From: Oscillatoria acuminata PCC 6304
GTDB lineage: Bacteria > Cyanobacteriota > Cyanobacteriia > Cyanobacteriales > Laspinemataceae
NCBI RefSeq assembly: GCF_000317105.1
Contig: NC_019693.1
Span: 4,961,227-5,025,226, forward strand
Direction: 5' to 3'
Length of the DNA stretch: 64,000 bases
Part shown: positions 1 to 8,300 of the stretch, piece by piece
Numbering within the stretch: the stretch's first letter is position 1
Layout of the letters: each line of letters starts with the position of its first letter
Notes under the pieces: model-generated
Seen by the model: only the letters and a program-made list of their open reading frames with translations
Databases searched by the model: none
What the model was told of the DNA's origin: nothing
Program-made: the position numbers and the translations under genes

Positions 1-279
1 CAAGAATGCGGGGGTCAAGTGAACTGGGGAACCTCCATACGCCTAGGCGATCGGGTTGGATGGCGAAAAGACGGAAAATGGTTGGAACTTGAGGAACTCA
101 CTTTTAGCTCAAATGCACCCCCCGGACACCTGCCTCAATCTATACCTCTGGAGCTAATCAAGTGGGGAGTAAGAGCGGACCTCGAAAGTGGGGGAAGAAA
201 GTTTAAAAAAGCCAGAAATTTCTGCAAAAAGATGGGAATGAGGTTCTTTTCTCGCGTCCAAACTTGTCATAAGAATTAA
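1..279 (+). CDS. GUN4-domain protein, C-terminal part (5' end outside window)
   Basis: The reading frame is open from base 1 and ends at TAA 279. Its residues match the C-terminal half of the GUN4 domain in the two other GUN4 genes of this window: QECGG near the start, then LGDRVGW and LEELTFS, then PPGHLP. GUN4 domains bind porphyrins and, in stand-alone GUN4, stimulate Mg-chelatase in chlorophyll synthesis; kinase-linked versions are of unknown role. The last residues (FFSRVQTC) also match the tail of the gene at 4120-4671, so this is a third copy of the same family. The N-terminus, and whether a kinase is fused to it, cannot be seen. Confidence 0.7.
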   Translation, partial: QECGGQVNWGTSIRLGDRVGWRKDGKWLELEELTFSSNAPPGHLPQSIPLELIKWGVRADLESGGRKFKKARNFCKKMGMRFFSRVQTCHKN

Positions 280-285
280 CCTCAT

Positions 286-440
286 CATCAAGTAAAAATC
301 CGGACCATTAAATTTTTCCCAAGATAACACTTCAAAGGTTCCATCGAGATTGCGAACTTGCTGATAGCTGTTACTCATCTCTTTCTGTTGCCATGTGTAG
401 CGCCAGCTAGATGGACAAGACAATGCTCTGTCCGCCACCA
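286..440 (-). pseudogene. RecQ helicase C-terminal remnant, copy 1
   Basis: Read on the minus strand this stretch encodes ADRALSCPSSWRYT, then QKEMSNSYQQVRNLDG, and then falls out of frame where copy 2 reads VFLVDD. It is nearly identical to 3900-4050 and has no start, stop or catalytic region of its own. The motif set (QKEM.NSYQQ..NLDG followed by a phosphoribosyltransferase-like VDD) resembles the tail found on cyanobacterial RecQ helicases. It abuts the stop of the preceding GUN4 gene, which suggests a duplication breakpoint at about 280. Confidence 0.5.
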
Positions 441-519
441 CTGGATCTTTAACCCAAAATTAAGATTAAAATCAAGAAAACTATGGCATAATAGAACCTG
501 TTCTCTATCCACAAGGGGT

Positions 520-1866
520 ATGGTCTGGTCGGACGGATATCAATTGCAGAGTCGGGATTACCGCATCGCACGGGTTTTAGGACAAGGGGGATTCGGCATT
601 ACCTATCAAGCGCGTCACCTCAAACTCGACCAAGATTTTGTCATCAAAACCCCCAATGAACATCTGAAGTTCGACCCAGACTATCCTAAATTTGTGGACC
701 GATTTATCAAAGAGGGTCAGCGAATTGCTAAACTCTGCACCAATCCCCATCCCCATATTGTCCGAGTTTTTGACTTATTTCAAGAAGGGGATACACACTG
801 CATGGTGATGGATTTTATTCCTGGGGAGAGTCTGTGGCAACGGGTGCAAGGTCGGGGTGCATTACCGGAAGTCGAAGCGGTGACATATTTTCAACAGATT
901 GGCGGGGCGTTGCAGCGGGTACATGAAGCGGGATTAGTCCATCGCGATGCTCATCCGGGAAATATTATGTTTCGGGGTGATGAAGCGGTTTTGATTGATT
1001 TTGGAATTGCCGGAGAAATAGTGCCGGTTACTATCAGTTACAAGCCTTTTGGAAATGAGGCATTTGCACCCTTAGAACAGAGGAAAGGGTTTCGGGAACC
1101 GACGGTGGATATTTACACCCTCAGCGCCTCTTTATATTATGCCCTGACCGGGGAACGTCCGGCTAGTTCTTTTGACCGAAAAATTGATGATGTAGAATTA
1201 GTGCCACCGAAACAATTAGTGCGGAGTCTGAGCGATACAGTTAACAAAGCCGTGTTAAAGGGGATGGAGTTAAAGCCTCAAGACCGACCCCAAACGATGG
1301 GTGAGTGGTTGTCTGTGCTGCAACCTCCTATTCCGACAACGACCGTTTCCCCCGGCTATCAGAAACTAGATCGGACGAGGGTTTCCCCCGGCTATCAGAA
1401 ACTAGATCGGACGAGGGTTTCCCCACACTATGAGAAACTACAGCAATTCCTGGCAGCAGGCAAATGGCGGGAGGCGGATGAAGAAACGGCACGAGTGATG
1501 CTCCTGGTGGCGGGGAGAGAAGAAGAGGGATGGTTGGATGAGAATTCTATCAACCAATTCCCCTGTGAAGATTTGCGCCGAATTGACGGCCTTTGGGTAC
1601 AATACAGCAATGGCCGCTTTGGATTCTCTGTGCAGAAGCGCATCTGGCAAGAATGCGGTGGAAAAGTGGACTATGAAACCAAGTGTCGCCTGGGCGATAG
1701 GGTCGGATGGAGGCGAAGAGATAAGTGGTTGGAGTATCATGAACTCACTTTCAGCACCATGACACCCCCCGGACACCTTCCTTTGGGATTGGGTACTGGG
1801 TGGGGGGTTTGGGAGGTTTGGAATACCTCTTCTCTCGTGGCCAGACTTATAAATTGTAACCTGTAA
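520..1866 (+). CDS. Ser/Thr protein kinase fused to a GUN4 domain
   Basis: A 448-residue protein. The start at ATG 520 is chosen because it aligns with the start of the related gene at 4120 and sits just before the kinase domain. Residues ~12-265 form a Hanks-type kinase: glycine loop LGQGGFG, VAIK-type lysine in FVIKTP, catalytic loop HRDAHPGN and metal-binding DFG. The usual HRDxK lysine is replaced by histidine. Residues ~276-299 hold two copies of VSPGYQKLDRTR, from an exact 36-bp tandem duplication. A GUN4 domain follows (~300-425; FPCEDLRRIDGLW, GRFGFSVQKRIW). Kinase-GUN4 fusions are known in cyanobacteria. The architecture suggests coupling of phosphorylation to porphyrin sensing, which is inference. 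No membrane segment is evident. Confidence 0.85.
   Translation: MVWSDGYQLQSRDYRIARVLGQGGFGITYQARHLKLDQDFVIKTPNEHLKFDPDYPKFVDRFIKEGQRIAKLCTNPHPHIVRVFDLFQEGDTHCMVMDFIPGESLWQRVQGRGALPEVEAVTYFQQIGGALQRVHEAGLVHRDAHPGNIMFRGDEAVLIDFGIAGEIVPVTISYKPFGNEAFAPLEQRKGFREPTVDIYTLSASLYYALTGERPASSFDRKIDDVELVPPKQLVRSLSDTVNKAVLKGMELKPQDRPQTMGEWLSVLQPPIPTTTVSPGYQKLDRTRVSPGYQKLDRTRVSPHYEKLQQFLAAGKWREADEETARVMLLVAGREEEGWLDENSINQFPCEDLRRIDGLWVQYSNGRFGFSVQKRIWQECGGKVDYETKCRLGDRVGWRRRDKWLEYHELTFSTMTPPGHLPLGLGTGWGVWEVWNTSSLVARLINCNL
1345..1416 (+). repeat. 36-bp exact tandem duplication inside the kinase-GUN4 linker
   Basis: Two identical 36-base units (1345-1380 and 1381-1416) encode VSPGYQKLDRTR twice. A third, diverged unit begins at 1417 and runs into the GUN4 domain, so the duplicated segment derives from the linker and the first residues of the domain. 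The exact identity points to recent slippage. Confidence 0.9.
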
Positions 1867-2121
1867 GCGTTTCCAAGAATTATTACAAATTATTACCGGC
1901 CCTTTTTCAACGAAATAATCGCTATTTCACGGTTCCGAGGCACTTCCCTTACCTGGCACTGAGGGGAGTGGGGAGGAGGGGGGTCCTTCATCTAACGAAT
2001 GTTAAAATTGTAGGAGTGGATAGAGTGTATCATCCCGTTATCTAAGAATGAGGATTTAAAGGCGCTTTTTCTCAGGAAATGGAGTTTATAAAAGAAGTCA
2101 ATTTTATCCAAGGAGTTCATT
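1867..2121. repeat. Intergenic block duplicated at 4672-4800
   Basis: From the stop of the kinase-GUN4 gene, roughly 130 bases can be aligned with the region after the stop of the GUN4 gene at 4671; shared words include ATTATTACAAATTATTACC, GAAATAATCGCTATTTCA and TCCTTCATCTA. After that the two copies diverge until the VapB-like genes. This shows that the GUN4 gene, its downstream spacer and the antitoxin gene were duplicated as one unit. Confidence 0.75.
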
Positions 2122-2352
2122 ATGCAAGCTGAACGTTTAATCTTAGAAACCGATGAATTAGGAAATCTTAAACAAATTCCCAAATTACCGCCTAACAAGC
2201 AAGTTGAGGTAATTTTTCGGGTGCTTGATGAGGCAAAAGACCCGGCTATCAAACGAAGAGTCCCTCACCCGGATTTGGTAGGAAAAATTAAAATTTTGTC
2301 AGATAACATTATGGATAGTGTTCCCGAGAGTGACTGGGAATTGCTGCAATGA
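2122..2352 (+). CDS. VapB-like antitoxin, copy 1
   Basis: A 76-residue protein with an AAGGAG ribosome site seven bases before ATG 2122. It begins MQAERLILETDELGNLKQ and carries LPPNKQVEVIFRVLD, then PHPDLVGKIKILSDNI. This pattern (short DNA-binding-type N-terminus, then a proline/GKI toxin-neutralising tail) is typical of cyanobacterial VapB/DUF2281 antitoxins encoded just before a PIN-domain VapC. The stop overlaps a following ATG (ATGA), as expected for a translationally coupled toxin, but that toxin is only a remnant. It is 76 residues long like copy 2 (5011-5241), with about 10 differences. Confidence 0.7.
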   Translation: MQAERLILETDELGNLKQIPKLPPNKQVEVIFRVLDEAKDPAIKRRVPHPDLVGKIKILSDNIMDSVPESDWELLQ

Positions 2353-2429
2353 TTGTACTTGATAGCCACAATTATCAGGTACATTCTGCGGGTGTTCACA
2401 CCTCCGATGGTTTGGGGGACTTTATTTGA
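2349..2429 (+). pseudogene. VapC (PIN toxin) start remnant after VapB copy 1
   Basis: ATG 2349 overlaps the vapB stop and opens a 26-codon frame starting MIVLDSHNYQ, close to the canonical VapC opening MIVLDTH. It then runs into unrelated sequence and stops at 2427-2429, directly at the convergent end of dprA. The catalytic acidic residues further into a PIN domain are missing, so no active toxin can be made. Confidence 0.5.
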
Positions 2430-3764
2430 TTAACAGTCCTCCAACAAAGATAACTGGGTGGCTTCTGTGTTAATCACATATTGGACAGGTTTGGTCTTTT
2501 TAATCACCTTCCCTTCCTCCACGGCTTTTTTTAACCATTGGCGCAGTTGTCCGACTTGGACTTCTAGCACTTCGGCGAGAGATTTCTCATCTTTGGGCTG
2601 TTCTAACTGTTCTACAATCAAGGGTAAAACCGCATGATAAATGTCTTTGGGACGAGTCATCGCGGGTGGATTTGCGGGGGGTTCGGTGGGAGGTTCGGGA
2701 GTGGGATTGACGGGACTGGTTTTCTCTTCATCGGAGACAGAATTTTCGGCTACAGTTGCTGGGTTGAAGTCTAATGCTAATCTCTCTTCTTGAACGGGTA
2801 GGGGTTCTGCCTGGGATGCGGTATTTTGCAATAATTCTAGTAAGGAATCCTGCCAAGGACTGAGGGGAAAGGGTTTAGCCCCTTGCTGAATGAGTTCGCG
2901 ATTTCCTGGGGGGATATTGCCTTGATTTCGCACAAATACCGGCACATTGGGCAGCCGTTTTAAGGCTTCTATTGCCCCCGCCCAAGTTCCCCCTTCACCC
3001 ATAGCGGAACTGACGATTAACGCATAATCAGCAGCGGCATAAATGTATTTGTTCCGTCCCATTGCATTGCCGACGGTAAATCCGGCATCGGGGTCGTAGG
3101 CGGTGACTAAGGTGAGTTTTCCTTCTCGAATTGCGGTTCTATATTGACTGGAAACTGCTGTTTTGGTTAAGCTATGAGCTAGGATGCCGAGGGCAGTTCC
3201 CCCGGATAATACAGCCCCTAACATGGCGACGGAATCCACGCCTTTTGCACCGCCCGAAACGATTTGGATGTCTTGTTGAGCGCAGGTTTCGGCTACATTT
3301 TGGCTGTACTCTTTTCCTTCTTCATCTAAGTCTCGGGAACCGACGACTGCTAATCCTCCGGCATCCAATAAGTTTTGATTGCCTACCCCATATAAAATGG
3401 CGGGGGAGGAATGTTTTAATTGCTGTTTTAATCGTTTGGGATAAAGCCGATCGCTGCGGGCTAAAATCCAAATTCCCTGATTCGTCCATTTTCCCACGGC
3501 AAAAGCTAACATCGCTCCCCGTTCTAATAATCCCAGTAGGCGATCGCCGGTTAATTTACCCGGAGTTGGCATCTTCTCTAACTGCTTTTTTCCGGCATCC
3601 TCTAGTAAATCGGACGGTTTAAGTTGATTCTCCCGCAACCATTGAGCAACCTGATTATATTCGCTCAGAGTGAGGGGTTGGGGTTCGGTTTGGCGATTTT
3701 GACCAAAGCTCTCACATAATAATAAAATAGCTTGGGTATCCGGCGGCAAAATATGAGTCAACAT
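2430..3764 (-). CDS. dprA: DprA/Smf-like DNA-processing protein
   Basis: A 444-residue protein starting at ATG 3764. DprA binds incoming single-stranded DNA and loads RecA in natural transformation. A Rossmann-type SLOG domain covers ~105-300 with AVVGSR (~139-144), SGGAKGVD (~177-184) and an acidic G-rich loop (SSAMGEGGTWAG). A proline-rich linker follows (~340-365), then a C-terminal winged-helix-like segment (~375-440). DprA proteins are usually 290-380 residues, so the N-terminal ~100 and the linker are extensions. A RecQ remnant lies immediately upstream on the same strand, so this may once have been a recQ-dprA pair. No strong ribosome site was seen. Confidence 0.8.
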   Translation of the reverse strand: MLTHILPPDTQAILLLCESFGQNRQTEPQPLTLSEYNQVAQWLRENQLKPSDLLEDAGKKQLEKMPTPGKLTGDRLLGLLERGAMLAFAVGKWTNQGIWILARSDRLYPKRLKQQLKHSSPAILYGVGNQNLLDAGGLAVVGSRDLDEEGKEYSQNVAETCAQQDIQIVSGGAKGVDSVAMLGAVLSGGTALGILAHSLTKTAVSSQYRTAIREGKLTLVTAYDPDAGFTVGNAMGRNKYIYAAADYALIVSSAMGEGGTWAGAIEALKRLPNVPVFVRNQGNIPPGNRELIQQGAKPFPLSPWQDSLLELLQNTASQAEPLPVQEERLALDFNPATVAENSVSDEEKTSPVNPTPEPPTEPPANPPAMTRPKDIYHAVLPLIVEQLEQPKDEKSLAEVLEVQVGQLRQWLKKAVEEGKVIKKTKPVQYVINTEATQLSLLEDC

Positions 3765-3784
3765 TGTTGAAATTTATCCTAATT

Positions 3785-4048
3785 TTATTCCAGGGAATTT
3801 AAAGCTAAGGCAAAGGGAAAAACCGGCCCACTCCCGCCATTTTTGAGTAACGCTGCCAGCAGGGTAAAAGTCCAGCGGGAATCCACTACATCATCCACTA
3901 AGAAAACCGGATCGTTCATTTTTTCCCAGGATAACACTTCAAAGGCTCCATCGAGATTGCGGACTTGCTGATAGCTGTTACTCATCTCTTTCTGTTCCCG
4001 GGTGTAGCGCCAGCTAGATGGACAAGGCAATGCTCTGTCCGCCCCACC
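3785..4048 (-). pseudogene. RecQ helicase C-terminal remnant, copy 2
   Basis: The minus-strand frame ends at TAA 3785 and encodes an intact tail: CPSSWRYTREQKEM, NSYQQVRNLDG, VFLVDDVVDSRWTF, then GSGPVFPFALALNSLE. The VDDVVDS motif is the PRPP-binding signature of the phosphoribosyltransferase-like tail fused to RecQ helicases in cyanobacteria. Upstream of about 4048 the frame runs into the promoter of the GUN4 gene and no helicase motifs (DEAH box, Walker A) exist anywhere near, so >80% of the gene is gone. It lies 20 bp upstream of dprA on the same strand. Confidence 0.6.
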
Positions 4049-4119
4049 GGATTTTTAACCCAAAATTAAGATTAAAATCGAGAAACCTATGAGATAATAG
4101 AAACTGTTCTCTATCCACA

Positions 4120-4671
4120 ATGGTTATGGACTCCTTAAACGATGAAATTTCCTCCCGCTATCAGAAACTACAGCAATTCCTGGCATCAGGCAAATGGCGC
4201 GAGGCGGATGAAGAAACTAGACGAGTGATGCTCCAGGTGGCGGGGAGAGAAAAAGAGAGATGGTTGAATTTGGATGATATCAACCAATTCCCGTGTGAAG
4301 ATTTGCGCCAAATTGACGGCCTTTGGGTACAATACAGCAATGGCCGCTTTGGGTTTTCGGTTCAGAAGCGCATCTGGCAAGAATGCGGTGGGAAAGTGGA
4401 CTTAGAGACAGAAGAAAGGCTGGCCGATCGGGTCGGTTGGAAGATGCGGGGAAAGTCGATAAAAAATTATGATAAACTTACTTTCAGCACTCTGTCCCCC
4501 CCCGGGAACCTTCCTGCGGTGTGGATACATTATGATAAACTTACTTTCAGCACTGTGTCCCCCCCCGGGCACCTTCCTGCGGTTGGGTCGTGGTTTTTTT
4601 GGTTGGGGCCCTATTGGAGGGGGTGGGCTGTTTCTGTCTTCTTCTCTCGCGTCCAGACTTGTAAATTGTAA
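4120..4671 (+). CDS. GUN4-domain protein
   Basis: A 183-residue, kinase-free GUN4 protein starting at ATG 4120. The GUN4 core is at ~8-140: YQKLQQFLASGKWREADEET, then INQFPCEDLRQIDGLW, YSNGRFGFSVQKRIW and ADRVGW. The 5' flank and core are close to those of the gene at 520-1866, which has a kinase between start and domain, so one copy has gained or lost the kinase. Near the end the segment YDKLTFST..PPG is repeated because of a 63-bp tandem duplication, so the C-terminal helix region is atypical. Porphyrin binding is expected from the family; the true biosynthetic Gun4 is usually longer (~230 residues), so this is more likely a paralogue. Confidence 0.8.
   Translation: MVMDSLNDEISSRYQKLQQFLASGKWREADEETRRVMLQVAGREKERWLNLDDINQFPCEDLRQIDGLWVQYSNGRFGFSVQKRIWQECGGKVDLETEERLADRVGWKMRGKSIKNYDKLTFSTLSPPGNLPAVWIHYDKLTFSTVSPPGHLPAVGSWFFWLGPYWRGWAVSVFFSRVQTCKL
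4466..4591 (+). repeat. 63-bp in-frame tandem duplication in the GUN4 gene
   Basis: ATTATGATAAACTTACTTTC begins at 4466 and again at 4529. The two 63-base (21-codon) units differ at only a few positions and duplicate the conserved YDKLTFST..PPG.LPA segment at the end of the GUN4 domain. The frame is kept. Confidence 0.9.
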
Positions 4672-5010
4672 CCTGTAAGGGTTTCCAAAAATTATTACAA
4701 ATTATTACCGACGCTTTTTCCACGAAATAATCGCTATTTCAGCGTTCCCTGGCTGTTCCCTTACCTGGCACTGCGGGAGTCTGGGAGTGGGGGGGTCCTT
4801 CATCTACCCAGTGGAAGAATTGTAGAGAAGCCACCCGGGGATCGTAACAGTTTGCTAAGACAAACTGGGAGGCAATGGCATCAATTTCTGCAGCCATTGC
4901 ATCCCAGCGGTCCCAAGGGAGACTCATCTGTCTCGGGGATTTTTTCCGAACTTTACCCGCTGCCACAATTTTGGGTAACAAGCGACTTCCCCATGATAAA
5001 GGAGTTAATG
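4672..5010. other. Spacer between GUN4 and VapB copy 2, with an unassigned minus frame
   Basis: The first ~130 bases duplicate the block after 1866. The rest is not found in the first copy. A minus-strand frame at 4739-4981 (about 80 residues, TTG start, containing WDAMAAEIDAIASQFVLANC) reads like protein but has no ribosome site and no family I recognise. It may be the end of another eroded gene. A promoter for the VapB-like gene is expected near 4960-5000 but no clear boxes were seen. Confidence 0.3.
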
Positions 5011-5241
5011 ATGCAGGTAGAACGTTTAATCCTAGAAACTGATGGGTTGGGAAATCTTAAACAAATTCCTAAATTACCGCCTAACAAGCAAGTTGAGGTG
5101 ATTTTTCGGGTGCTTGATGATGCAAAAGACTCTGCTATCAAACGGAGAATCCCTCACCCGGATTTGGCGGGAAAAATTACAATCTTGTCAGATAACATTA
5201 TGGATAGTGTTCCCGAGAGTGACTGGGAATTGCTGCAATGA
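5011..5241 (+). CDS. VapB-like antitoxin, copy 2
   Basis: A 76-residue near-twin of the protein at 2122-2352 (MQVERLILETDGLGNLKQ, LPPNKQVEVIFRVLDDAK, DSVPESDWELLQ). A GGAG ribosome site lies at 5001-5004. ATG 5008 is an alternative start; 5011 aligns with copy 1. As in copy 1, the stop overlaps a downstream ATG that would begin a VapC toxin, but the toxin frame is lost after four codons. An antitoxin without toxin may still regulate its promoter or neutralise related toxins elsewhere; that is inference. Confidence 0.7.
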   Translation: MQVERLILETDGLGNLKQIPKLPPNKQVEVIFRVLDDAKDSAIKRRIPHPDLAGKITILSDNIMDSVPESDWELLQ

Positions 5242-5327
5242 TTGTACGCGATCGCCGGTTTCCTGTAGGGGCGATTCGCGAATCGCCCCTGGGGCGCAAG
5301 CATTGCGCCCCTACAAATACACCTTGA
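5238..5327 (+). pseudogene. VapC start remnant after VapB copy 2, overrun by an inverted repeat
   Basis: ATG 5238 overlaps the antitoxin stop. Only MIV matches the VapC opening; codons from about 5250 come from the inverted-repeat element at 5264-5315 and the frame stops at 5325-5327. Together with copy 1 this suggests the toxin was lost in both copies, here possibly through element insertion. Confidence 0.4.
5264..5315. repeat. Miniature inverted repeat (TGTAGGGGCG ... CGCCCCTACA)
   Basis: Ten-base inverted ends at 5264-5273 and 5306-5315 enclose two smaller palindromes (GGGGCGATTCGCGAATCGCCCC and GGGCGCAAGCATTGCGCCC). It is followed by CACCTTGACAGGG (5320-5332), the same end sequence as the elements at 8867-9105 and 29157-31867, so it belongs to that repeat family. 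Confidence 0.8.
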
Positions 5328-5339
5328 CAGGGATTGGAT

Positions 5340-8300
5340 TTAGAACTCTCCCGCTAAGGCGGCGACACACCGATCGCAAATGGTTGGATCTTCCTCGGAT
5401 TCACCGACGTGAGTCGAGTAGTTCCAACACCGATCGCATTTCTGTCCTTCTGCATCCACTACACCAATTCCCCATCCGTTGACTTGGGCGCTATATTTCA
5501 ACGCTTCCAGTCGTTGCGGGTTGTCTAGCACTTCGACTTGGGAGGTGATGAACAGATACCGTAGTTCGTCTACTCCGTTGCCAACTGACTGGGATACTGC
5601 TACCCCTGGCGTTGGAGATGGCACCGTTACTGGGTGGATCGCCTCTTCCATTGCCTCTTCAAATGCCTCTAAGGCATCGATCGCCGCATCGGTTTGGGTT
5701 TTGCCGAGGACATAGTTACTCACCGAGGCAATGGTATCCGTGAGTTCTTGGCGGTTATTGGCGCGTAAGACATAGCGGTTGACAAACCATCCACTGTATC
5801 CGATGCCAATTAGTTCCAGTAAACCGGGAAGCAACGGGAAATCGGCGATCGCATCCACAATTGCACCTAAGACAATGGTGGAGACTGTGGCACTTACGAT
5901 TAATCCCACACTCAGCAGGGGACGGCGATAATCCGAGAAAAACACTCCCAGATAGCGGGGTAATTCTGCCATGACTGCTAAAGCAGCATTCAGCAATTGT
6001 TGCCATTGGGGAATATCTTCGGGTGAGGGAGGAGTTGCCGTTGTCTCCTGGGTTGTTTCTTCCGGGATATTCGCGATGGTAGCGCTTCCCTTTGTCTCTT
6101 CCGGGGGATTGGCGACAGTGGTGGTGGTGGGGACGGTTCCCACCGATCGCGCTGGGTTCAGGTTCTGTAATGTTTGGCGGAGTTTGACATCCTCAACGTA
6201 TAACAAGAGTTTCGCCTCTAGGGAGGAACCGACTGCTTTATCTTGACGCGCTTTTTCTAGCACTTGGTTGACTTCCCCGCGTAGTTGGCGCAGGGTTTGC
6301 CAGGTTTTGGCGAGTTCCGGTTGTTTCCAATGGTCTTCTACTTGAACCCAACCCGCTTCAAAGACGGAGTTATAGGGGGTGGGATAGGGGAGATTTTGCC
6401 AGATATCTTCGGCGATATGGCACAAGACGGGGGCGACTGCTTTGGCGAGGTTTTCTAGGGCGATCGCCAGAACGGTTTGGCAGCTTCTGCGCCGTTTGGC
6501 ATCGACTGCACTGATATACAGGCGGTCCTTGGCAATATCGAGGTAGAAGTTAGACAAATCGACCACGCAGAAATTCTGCACGGTTTGGAAGAAGCGGAAG
6601 AATTGATAACTCTCAAAGGCATCGGTAACTTCGGCGAAAATCTCCGTCATTCGATGCAGCATATATCGGTCTAATTCCGGCAATTCTTCGTAGGGAACTG
6701 CATCTTTTGCTGGGTCAAAATCCTCTAAGTTGCCCAACAAGAATCGGGCAGTATTGCGGATTTTTCGATAGACATCCGATAGCTGCTTCAGGATATTTTT
6801 TCCGATGGGAACATCAGAAGAATAATCTACCGATGAAACCCATAACCGGAGAACATCCGCCCCATAAGGGGGTTCTTGTTTCTGGTTGCTTCCGCCATTG
6901 ATGATAGTCGCTGGATCGACGACATTCCCCAGGGATTTGCTCATTTTGCGGTTGTTCTCATCGAGGACAAATCCATGAGTTAACACGCTTTTATAGGGGG
7001 CGATGCTATTATTGGCAACGCTGGTGAGTAAGCTGGATTGGAACCAGCCGCGATGTTGGTCAGACCCTTCTAAATAGAGGTCTGCCGGATAGCGCAATTC
7101 TTCGCGACCCCCGACGACTGCGGCCCAGGAGGAACCGGAATCAAACCAGACATCCATTGTGTCGGTGCCTTTGCGGTAGGTTTTGCCGTTGCTGCGATAG
7201 GGTTCGGGTAAGAGGTCTTCGATGGGTAATTCCCACCAAGCATCAGACCCTTTTTCTGCGACAATGGCCTGAACATGAGCGATGGTTTCTTCGGTCATTA
7301 AGGGTTCGCCGGTTTCTTCTTCATAGAATACCGGGATGGGAACGCCCCAACTGCGTTGGCGGGAGATACACCAATCGGACCGTTCTGATACCATTCCTTT
7401 AATCCGATTTTCTCCTTGGGCGGGAACCCATTTGACTTCGGAAATGGCTTTCATGGCTTCTTCTCGGAATCCATCCACGGAGGCAAACCATTGTTCTGTT
7501 GCCCGGAAGATGGTGGGTTTTTTGGTGCGCCAATCGTAGGGATATTTATGAACGTAGGGTTCTTCTTTAAGTAACGATTTGGCGGTTTTCAAGGCTTCGA
7601 TGACGGCGGTGTTTCCTTCATCCAAGACATTTAATCCGGCAAATTCTCCCGCTTCTTCGGTAAAGTTGCCGTTGCCATCTACCGGGGCTAAGATGGGTAA
7701 GCCATAGCGTTGTCCGACTTGGTAATCTTCTAAACCATGTCCGGGGGCGGTATGTACGAGGCCGGTCCCGGATTCGGTGGTGACGTAATCGCCGCCGATG
7801 ACTACGGGACTGGTGCGATCGCACAGGGGATGTTTGTACTCACAGCCTTCTAAATCTTTGCCTTTGATTTTGGCTTTGACGGTGAGAGATGTTCCCAGGG
7901 TTTCGGAGAGGCGATCGACTAATTCCGCAGCAACAATTAGGAATTTGCCCGAGGCGGGTTCGTAATCGGCAGCGGTTTCGACCACGGCATATTCCAGTTG
8001 CGGGTTCACACTCACCGCTAAGTTCCCGGGAATGGTCCAAGGAGTGGTGGTCCAGATTCCCACCCACAGTTGTTTCATGTAGGCTTTGAGGTCGGATGCT
8101 GTATCAGCTAACTTTGTGATTTGGAATGCGGCATAGATACTGCGAGAGGTGTGACCTTCGGGATATTCTAATTCCGCTTCGGCGAGGGCGGTTTGAGAAC
8201 TGGGACTCCAATGCACAGGTTTCCGTCCTCGGTAGATATAGCCTTTCAGGACCATTTTACCAAAGACACCAATTTGGGCGGCTTCGTATTCGGGTTTTAA

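Noticed and set aside
1345-1416. Possible CRISPR-like repeat in the kinase-GUN4 gene
   Set aside because: Only two units, in frame, no spacers; a simple tandem duplication.
4739-4981. Minus-strand frame of ~80 residues that reads partly like protein
   Set aside because: TTG start, no ribosome site, no family recognised, lies in a region with remnants; kept only as a note in the spacer entry.
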